Both the position numbers and the translations under genes were made by a program. The notes under the pieces were generated by a model. That model had not been told where the DNA came from and made no database searches. It saw only the letters and a program-made list of their open reading frames with translations. A DNA stretch of 64,000 nucleotides from positions 57,847-121,846 of the forward strand of contig NZ_FWXI01000017.1 of NCBI RefSeq assembly GCF_900176355.1. Direction: 5' to 3'. Origin of the DNA: Sporomusa malonica. GTDB taxonomy: Bacteria; Bacillota; Negativicutes; Sporomusales; Sporomusaceae. Positions 58,863 to 64,000 of the stretch are shown here, piece after piece; position 1 is the stretch's first letter, and the number at the start of each line of letters is the position of its first letter.

Positions 58863-59453
58863 TCACTCCTTATCAGGAAGGACTAATGCCATTTCCAGCC
58901 GGGTGGCGTAATGCTCAATCATTGCGATTTCCCTTTCGATGCGGGCCAAAAAGTAGTTGTAAGGAATTAGAGCTATGACCGCCACGCTTATTCCCGTTGC
59001 GGTGGCAATCAGCGCCTCGGCTACTCCACCGGTAACAGCGTGGGGTTGTCCCATTCCGGCTAATGCCATAATCTGGAAAGAATCAATCATACCGATAATC
59101 GTGCCTAAGAGTCCTAGGAGCGGCGACAAGGTAACGATGGTGTCCAATACCGGCAGTCCGCGCTGCATCGCAGCGAGTTCATTGACTCCCGCTGCTTCCA
59201 TGGCTTTTAAAGAGTGATAACGATTGGTTATTCCAGCAGACATGACGCGAATTAGCGGCATTGAGGACTTTCTCGCCATGTCAGCCGCTTCATCCATACG
59301 GCTATCACCGATCATATCCAATATTGCTTCGGCCTGAGGTATTGCTCCGAGGCGCCGGAAGAAGAAAAAACGTTCAATAATGACAGCTATCGCCACAACA
59401 GAGCAGACAGCGAGAGGCAGCATCATCCAGCCGCCTTTTAACAGTTCGTACAC
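58863..59453 (-). CDS. exbB: ExbB/TolQ-family proton channel subunit
   Basis: A 196-residue MotA/TolQ/ExbB protein with three membrane segments: one near residues 10-28, and two in the C-terminal half (VTLSPLLGLLGTIIGMIDSF and EALIATATGISVAVIALIPYN). The motif LLGTIIGM is the family signature. It lies between tonB and exbD on the same strand. Confidence 0.92.
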   Translation of the reverse strand: MYELLKGGWMMLPLAVCSVVAIAVIIERFFFFRRLGAIPQAEAILDMIGDSRMDEAADMARKSSMPLIRVMSAGITNRYHSLKAMEAAGVNELAAMQRGLPVLDTIVTLSPLLGLLGTIIGMIDSFQIMALAGMGQPHAVTGGVAEALIATATGISVAVIALIPYNYFLARIEREIAMIEHYATRLEMALVLPDKE

Positions 59454-59499
59454 TAGGGATCATCTCTCTTTCTGCTTGAAGGTATTGCTGTGATGCTAC

Positions 59500-60207
59500 C
59501 TATTCTGCCTCGTCAAGACGGAACCGGACTCTTACGTCATGGAAACTCGTAATAGGCACACTACCCTTTTTCGCCGGGGAAAAGCGCCACTTTTTCACCG
59601 TTTGCACGGCAGCTTCGTCCAAAATGCCATAGCCGCTTCCCACCTTTACCGATACCGATTCAACCGATCCATCGGTATCAATGAGAAGTCGCACTACTAC
59701 TGAACCTTCCCAGCCAGCCTTTCTGGCAGCTTGTGGATAAGCCGGTTTGGAACCGGAGAGATAACTAGGGGATGTTCTGGCGCCGCTGTCATGACTATTC
59801 GCCTCTCCATTACCGGTGGTTGCTTGCTCCCCGCTATGACCAGCTGCGGTAGTTTGTCCAACTACAGCCGTTCCCGCCGAAACCGTCTTAGTTACATAGA
59901 TGTCGTTTGTTTCTCCTGGTATAGACGGCGGGAGAAGTTCTGTTCGGGTTGCAATCGGCACCAGTTTGGGAACTGGCTGTTTGGTCGGCGCTGGCGGAGG
60001 AGATTCTGACGGCGTAGAATGTGCCGTGTCCGCTGTTTCAACCACAGCGACAGGGACGATATCAACTTCAATGGCAGTAATTTCTGCCGGCTTATTGCCC
60101 GGATGATAAGGCGGTCCCAGCATAGTCAGGCAGACAATCAGGGCACCGTGAAGAAGAAGCGAAATTCCGGTTGTTTTTGTATATGGGGATTTACTAAGAT
60201 ATTTCAT
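59500..60207 (-). CDS. tonB: TonB energy-transducing protein
   Basis: A 235-residue TonB. An N-terminal membrane anchor (about 15-33, ISLLLHGALIVCLTML, with the functionally important His) is followed by a Pro-rich spacer (PPPAPTKQPVPKLVP) and a Ser/Thr/Gly-rich section. The C-terminal TonB domain reads KPAYPQAARKAGWEGSVVV then DEAAVQTVKKWRFSPA. GGAGGCAG precedes the ATG. It is the first gene of the minus-strand operon ending in the TonB-dependent receptor gene. A terminator hairpin at 60346-60384 lies in its leader. Confidence 0.93.
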   Translation of the reverse strand: MKYLSKSPYTKTTGISLLLHGALIVCLTMLGPPYHPGNKPAEITAIEVDIVPVAVVETADTAHSTPSESPPPAPTKQPVPKLVPIATRTELLPPSIPGETNDIYVTKTVSAGTAVVGQTTAAGHSGEQATTGNGEANSHDSGARTSPSYLSGSKPAYPQAARKAGWEGSVVVRLLIDTDGSVESVSVKVGSGYGILDEAAVQTVKKWRFSPAKKGSVPITSFHDVRVRFRLDEAE

Positions 60208-60345
60208 TCTGCCTCCATCAAAGGTTCATACCCTATTGGTTTTGTAGCTCACCATATATTATCGAAATATATACTCATGTTAAGGGCTTCGTCTTCGAGA
60301 TATCTCCACCTCAGCTTAAATACGTCGCAAACTTCTAGTTCGCAT

Positions 60346-60384
60346 TAAAAATCAACTAAACAAGCTATGCGTCGTTTAGTTGAT
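60346..60384 (-). terminator. Terminator/attenuator in the tonB leader
   Basis: On the minus strand ATCAACTAAAC pairs with GTTTAGTTGAT around a 12-base loop and is followed by TTTTTAATG. It stands 139 bp upstream of the tonB start, between it and the region of the expected promoter, so it may attenuate the operon. Confidence 0.6.
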
Positions 60385-60523
60385 ACCACCTTGTATCTTT
60401 TTATTTATCCATAATCTTACTTATTTTTATCATCTTAATACAAAAACAAACTGCAGTCAATATAAATATTATTTTAATATCTTTTTTGTTTGTTTTTGTT
60501 TGCTTATTTTTGTTAGAAACTAA

Positions 60524-60683
60524 GTAAAAGAACTTATTAAGGGTGCCATCATGGCAAAAGTTGTTATGGACTATAAAACTGGTAGCAGCTATTACCGTAG
60601 ATTCTGTAGAAGATTTGAACCTAGTACCTGGAGATAAAGTAACTGCTTTGGTAAAAGCTACAGAGATGATGGTGCTTAAATAA
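60524..60683 (+). pseudogene. Decayed mop (molybdate/tungstate-binding TOBE) gene
   Basis: Plus-strand 60524-60580 reads VKELIKGAIMAKVVMDYKT, and in the next frame (from 60582) AAITVDSVEDLNLVPGDKVTALVKATEMMVLK to a TAA at 60681. Together this is a Mop/TOBE domain. A stop precedes the first part, and a +1 frameshift at about 60581 splits it. The N-terminal SARNxLKG strand is lost, so the gene is a pseudogene. A perfect terminator follows at 60701. Confidence 0.7.
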
Positions 60684-60700
60684 TCGTATTAAGTTCTTCA

Positions 60701-60739
60701 AAAAAAGCGGCTTAGCCTTTTGGCTAGCCGTTTTTTTTT
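60701..60739 (+). terminator. Terminator after the decayed mop gene
   Basis: AGCGGCTTAGCC pairs with GGCTAGCCGTT around TTTT, followed by nine T. The stem is nearly identical to the terminator at 63085-63124. Confidence 0.85.
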
Positions 60740-61300
60740 GCGTCTAACGAACATGGTGACTCAAAAGCATCCTCCCAGTACATCTTCTCAAGTTGGGTAA
60801 GAACCATATCCATCCATGATAAATTCAATCAAATATAAATATTGTAAAAATTTTAAAAATTCCATTTGAGACAATGACAAATCAATCAATATTGCATTAT
60901 TTATTCATTCGCAATATAATGTTACTAGAGCAAACAAAACTGAATAAAACAACTGCTAATTGTTTGGTTTTATTCATTTTTGTTGTGAAGTAAATTTCTC
61001 CAGTTTTATTTTACAACTCAATTTTGCAAGCAAAATGATTAGCAGATAAACCTATGAACAAGTTACCGGCGCTGAGCATTGGTTTAGTTTCTATTAAGGT
61101 ACATAAGAGATCTTTAATCGAGAACTTAAGTAAATACAAACTCCTTAGCCGATTAACCTAAACCTTTGCTGGCATGGTGTTCGGCCGATCGGTATAGTGG
61201 GAAACTGCTATGCTTCCCGCTTTTCTTTTGGAAAGGAGTGCAATATACTCGGGCGGCGCAATTCCCTGCGTATGTTTTGTGTCAACAAATCGTCCCGTAT
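60740..61300. other. Long gene-poor region upstream of the DUF2325 gene
   Basis: About 560 bp without a convincing gene. It holds an inverted pair of T-rich motifs (60931-60954 and 60966-60986: AACAAAACTGAATAAAAC facing GTTTTATTCATTTTTGTT) and a stem AGTGGGAA/TTCCCGCT with a following TTTTCTTTT (61195-61229). The stretch from about 61165 to 61290 is less AT-rich and could be a structured leader, but it matches no riboswitch I can name. Confidence 0.4.
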
Positions 61301-61353
61301 ACAATAATTGCCAAGCCCTCTCCTAAAAGGGTTTGGCAATTATTGTAATTTTT
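61301..61353 (+). terminator. Terminator-like hairpin in the leader of the DUF2325 gene
   Basis: ACAATAATTGCCAAgCCCT pairs with AGGGtTTGGCAATTATTGT, followed by AATTTTT, 19 bp before the ATG. It is strong enough to act as an attenuator of the following gene. Confidence 0.7.
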
Positions 61354-61371
61354 AAGGTGTGGTGATACAGT

Positions 61372-63045
61372 ATGAAGATTTCAGATTTCACTTTAGTAAT
61401 CGACAATATCACAGTGGATACGCTCCCACTTTTTATCCAGTTAGCCGCCGACACTACAACGGCCTACAAAGAAATCGACTCACTTTATGAAACTGATAAA
61501 ACACGCTACCAGATCGCTGCATCTCATTCGCCATTCACTGATCATCCCTTGTTCACCACCGGCGGCATTGAGAGGCAAATTTACGCCTCAAAATATTTAG
61601 GGATAGTGCTTGCTGCAATAGAAGATGGACGTGGTTCTCCCTTATTCAAACAAGCATTAACCATTATGGGCAAACGTTGGAACGAACTGTATTGCTACAT
61701 CCAAAAATGTGAAACAATTGATTTATCGGAAGCCGCTAAACCAGAGTATTATGCCGAATCCCTAAAAAACGTACAAACCCACAAATTGCTTACCGGCGCC
61801 GCAATTCAATATATCCAGTATTTTAACGAATTATATCCAGCCATTGATTTACCGCTGCATTCCTCTTTAAAATTCGCAATGTTTATGGCATGCGCTTTCG
61901 GTCAAAAAATAATTGTATCATCTTCCGAAACTCTATCTATTATTCAAATATTTGGCGGAAAGTTCGATAGCACTGACCAATTTCAACAATTCAAAGGCAG
62001 ACTGAATAAATCAGTAGTAAAAAAACTCGCTCGTTATCTTAAAAACGTAATATATCAAAAGGTATTTCTTAACTATCTTGATCCTTGGAACGGGGATCGC
62101 TTCTGGGAGGGATTAGCCCACTGCACCGCTTATCTATCAGCAACAGTAGGAATCTCGCTACTTTCTCCTAAACTTTTGTCACAGATCAAGGAGCGAGATA
62201 TCGAACTTCTTTGTCGCCTCTATATTGTTAAGATGACTGCAGAGGCTTTTCGATCTGGCGAACTAAAAAAAAATAAAGAGGCTATGGAATTAGATTGTGT
62301 CGAATTTGTAATGTTCGGCTTAAATTTACTTGACTTTATTAGGGAATATAAAAAAGCCAAAAAATTATATTTTGAACACAACGCAACTCATCTATATGCC
62401 GAAATAGATAATCTCAAAAGACAGCTTCAATCCCGTGAAACGGAAATCCGAAGCCTCAGCAGAGATTTGACAGCAAAAAACAATTTACTCGCCTTAAAAG
62501 AAGAAGAAATTAATACTCTAGTTCTCAAACAAAAATTTGTTCTTAATGTACTGATTAAAGAAAACGAGCAACTTAAAACTAAAATTGCACAAACAGATAA
62601 GATTAAAGATACAACTACAGACGCCAAAACAATACAATGCAATTACATCGCACCAATACCTAGTAAGCCGCTCGATACAGAGACATCTTTAAAAATGCTA
62701 GAAAACATTCATGCCATAATTATTGGTGGCGCCGAAAGCTGGCAGGCCAAATTGAAAAGTAAACTCCCGCATTTTGATTATCTTAATGGCGATGTAGGCA
62801 GCTTTGACCATGCGTTGATCATTCATGCTGATATTGTCTTCGCCAATGTCCGCTGTAAGTTTAGTCACGACTGCTTTTATAAGATGATCAAACTGGTTCG
62901 CCAGCACGAAAAGCGTCTGGTATACTTGCCTAAAACCAATATTGCCCTTACTATTCGCATGATGGCAAGTGCTGTAGATTCCACTTACATACCAGAAGAA
63001 AACTCCATGGAACATAGCAATATTGGATGCGCTGCCGAATTATAA
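61372..63045 (+). CDS. Coiled-coil protein with C-terminal DUF2325 domain
   Basis: A 557-residue protein. Residues 1-330 are predicted helical and unrecognised (starts MKISDFTLVIDNITVDTLPL). Residues 340-425 form a coiled coil (AEIDNLKRQLQSRETEIRSL; LKEEEINTLVLKQKF). Residues 445-535 match DUF2325: IHAIIIGGAESWQ, the acidic turn in LNGDVGSFDHALI, and HADIVFANVRCKFSHD. DUF2325 is a small alpha/beta domain found with defence-like and metal-linked neighbours; no reaction is established. AAGGTG precedes the ATG. It is a single-gene unit bounded by hairpins and ends at a terminator near the tRNA genes. Confidence 0.75.
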   Translation: MKISDFTLVIDNITVDTLPLFIQLAADTTTAYKEIDSLYETDKTRYQIAASHSPFTDHPLFTTGGIERQIYASKYLGIVLAAIEDGRGSPLFKQALTIMGKRWNELYCYIQKCETIDLSEAAKPEYYAESLKNVQTHKLLTGAAIQYIQYFNELYPAIDLPLHSSLKFAMFMACAFGQKIIVSSSETLSIIQIFGGKFDSTDQFQQFKGRLNKSVVKKLARYLKNVIYQKVFLNYLDPWNGDRFWEGLAHCTAYLSATVGISLLSPKLLSQIKERDIELLCRLYIVKMTAEAFRSGELKKNKEAMELDCVEFVMFGLNLLDFIREYKKAKKLYFEHNATHLYAEIDNLKRQLQSRETEIRSLSRDLTAKNNLLALKEEEINTLVLKQKFVLNVLIKENEQLKTKIAQTDKIKDTTTDAKTIQCNYIAPIPSKPLDTETSLKMLENIHAIIIGGAESWQAKLKSKLPHFDYLNGDVGSFDHALIIHADIVFANVRCKFSHDCFYKMIKLVRQHEKRLVYLPKTNIALTIRMMASAVDSTYIPEENSMEHSNIGCAAEL

Positions 63046-63084
63046 GCCTTCAATTCAATCAATAATAATTATATTAAGTCTTGC

Positions 63085-63124
63085 TAAAAAAATCGGCTTA
63101 GCCTTTTGGGCTAGCCGATTTTTA
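63085..63124. terminator. Bidirectional terminator of the DUF2325 gene and the rRNA-tRNA unit
   Basis: AATCGGCTTAGCC pairs with GGCTAGCCGATT around TTTTG, with A and T runs on both sides. It ends the plus-strand gene and the minus-strand tRNA transcript. Confidence 0.85.
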
Positions 63125-63143
63125 TTTGCGTTTTGTATGTAAA

Positions 63144-63220
63144 TGGCGACCCCGGCAGGATTCGAACCTGCGACCTTTTGATTCGTAGTCAAACGCTCTA
63201 TCCAACTGAGCTACGGAGTC
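63144..63220 (-). tRNA. tRNA-Arg (anticodon ACG)
   Basis: A 77-nt cloverleaf on the minus strand with an encoded CCA end. The anticodon loop is TTGACTACGAATCAA (anticodon ACG), the D-loop AGCTCAGTTGGATAGAGC, and the T-arm GGTTCGAATCC. It is the last tRNA of the unit. Confidence 0.95.
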
Positions 63221-63225
63221 ATGGA

Positions 63226-63301
63226 TGGTGACCCACGATGGACTCGAACCATCGACACCCTGATTAAAAGTCAGGTGCTCTACCGACTGAGCTAGTAGGT
63301 C
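63226..63301 (-). tRNA. tRNA-Lys (anticodon TTT)
   Basis: A 76-nt cloverleaf with an encoded CCA. The anticodon loop is CTGACTTTTAATCAG (anticodon TTT), the T-arm GGTTCGAGTCC. It lies 5 bp upstream of tRNA-Arg on the same strand. Confidence 0.95.
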
Positions 63302-63422
63302 GACGTATAAATGGAGACTAATTCTATACTGCAATCCCATAATATTGAGGTGTACACCCATTGAATACAGTCGCAACAGGAGACAATTCAATGCTACAGA
63401 GTAGCTACCATATAGAATTAAT

Positions 63423-63498
63423 TGGCAGGGGCGGCTGGACTCGAACCAACGCGTGACGGAGTCAAAGTCCGTTGCCTTACCGACTTGGCGACGCCCCT
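63423..63498 (-). tRNA. tRNA-Gln (anticodon TTG)
   Basis: A 76-nt cloverleaf with an encoded CCA. The anticodon loop is GGACTTTGACTCCG (anticodon TTG), the T-arm GGTTCGAGTCC, the acceptor AGGGGCG/CGCCCCT. It follows the 23S gene by about 190 bp. Confidence 0.94.
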
Positions 63499-63686
63499 AC
63501 TAATAGGTGAACATCTCGTTAGAGTATGTTCCCTAAAAACTTCACAGAAGATAAGCAGTGCGCATTTAGATACTGGTAGTTAGCAAAGCTAAAACATACA
63601 TTATGGATGTTATCGCTCCGCTCTAACTAAGCGATTCGCTCAAGTTTCCGCGTCGCTTTCGCTCCTAAAAACTTGGCTCTCTGCTT

Positions 63687-64000
<314 letters not shown>

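Noticed and set aside
61165..61200. GGCATGGTGTTCGGCC resembling the start of a fluoride riboswitch
   Set aside because: The rest of the aptamer (GATGAC/CCTAC-type part) is not found, and the following gene is not a fluoride exporter.
63122..63391. An 89-codon open frame on the minus strand over the tRNA genes
   Set aside because: It runs through tRNA-Arg and tRNA-Lys; the region is explained by the tRNAs.

Overview
The window looks like a chromosomal segment of a diderm Firmicute of the Negativicutes (Sporomusa/Pelosinus-like). This is inferred from the mix of Firmicutes signals (AGGAGG-type ribosome binding sites, frequent GTG/TTG starts, a purine riboswitch, intrinsic terminators) with outer-membrane machinery (TonB, ExbB, ExbD, a TonB-dependent receptor, an ArnT-like glycosyltransferase). 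There is no prophage, complete insertion sequence or CRISPR array. The right end holds the 3' part of a 23S rRNA gene followed by tRNA-Gln, tRNA-Lys and tRNA-Arg, with no 5S gene between them.

Layout. 1-2.3 kb: metNIQ methionine uptake, cut by the window edge. 2.4-6.5 kb: small housekeeping and repair genes (SPL-like radical SAM protein, CGGC protein, AAA ATPase, Ogt-like protein, LprI-like protein, MBL hydrolase). 6.7-9.3 kb: an isolated three-part protein made of a ribokinase-like fold without its catalytic Asp, an AAA+ ATPase and two RyR repeats. 9.4-14.5 kb: a BMP-type nucleoside/purine ABC transporter behind a guanine-class riboswitch and terminator. 15-19.7 kb: a Cache-PAS-GGDEF-EAL protein, an orphan PhnD-like binding protein and a Nudix hydrolase. 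19.9-27.6 kb: a complete 2-aminoethylphosphonate (2-AEP) uptake and breakdown operon (phnTUVS-phnW-phnX-pbfA) with a divergent DeoR-type regulator. 27.7-31.2 kb: an envelope glycan operon (GtrA, GT2, ArnT-like GT39, PAP2). 31.3-33.9 kb: a chemoreceptor and a CheX-like phosphatase. 34.3-35.5 kb: arsC-arsR-arsC.

35.7-46 kb is the most unusual stretch. Three P-type ATPase relatives carry the same N-terminal Cys-less HMA2-like module. One is a complete PEGL-type calcium-pump-like ATPase. The other two are pseudo-ATPases that lack the actuator domain and have lost or altered the catalytic motifs. They sit with two proteins sharing a KED.ED(F/L)MAEA tail motif, a coiled-coil protein, a DUF697-like membrane protein and an unrecognised 284-residue protein. 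I infer a membrane assembly built around one active pump and two catalytically dead partners.

48.4-60.2 kb holds two convergent operons that look like one metal-chelate system. The plus-strand operon encodes an O-methyltransferase, a FecBCD-type ABC importer and a radical-SAM homologue that has lost two of its three cluster cysteines. The minus-strand operon encodes TonB-ExbB-ExbD, a HypB/CobW-like GTPase, an ABC ATPase with an N-terminal DUF1858/ScdA-like domain, a DUF364 protein and a TonB-dependent receptor. A decayed mop (molybdate-binding) gene lies just upstream of tonB. 61.4-63.0 kb encodes a coiled-coil protein with a C-terminal DUF2325 domain.
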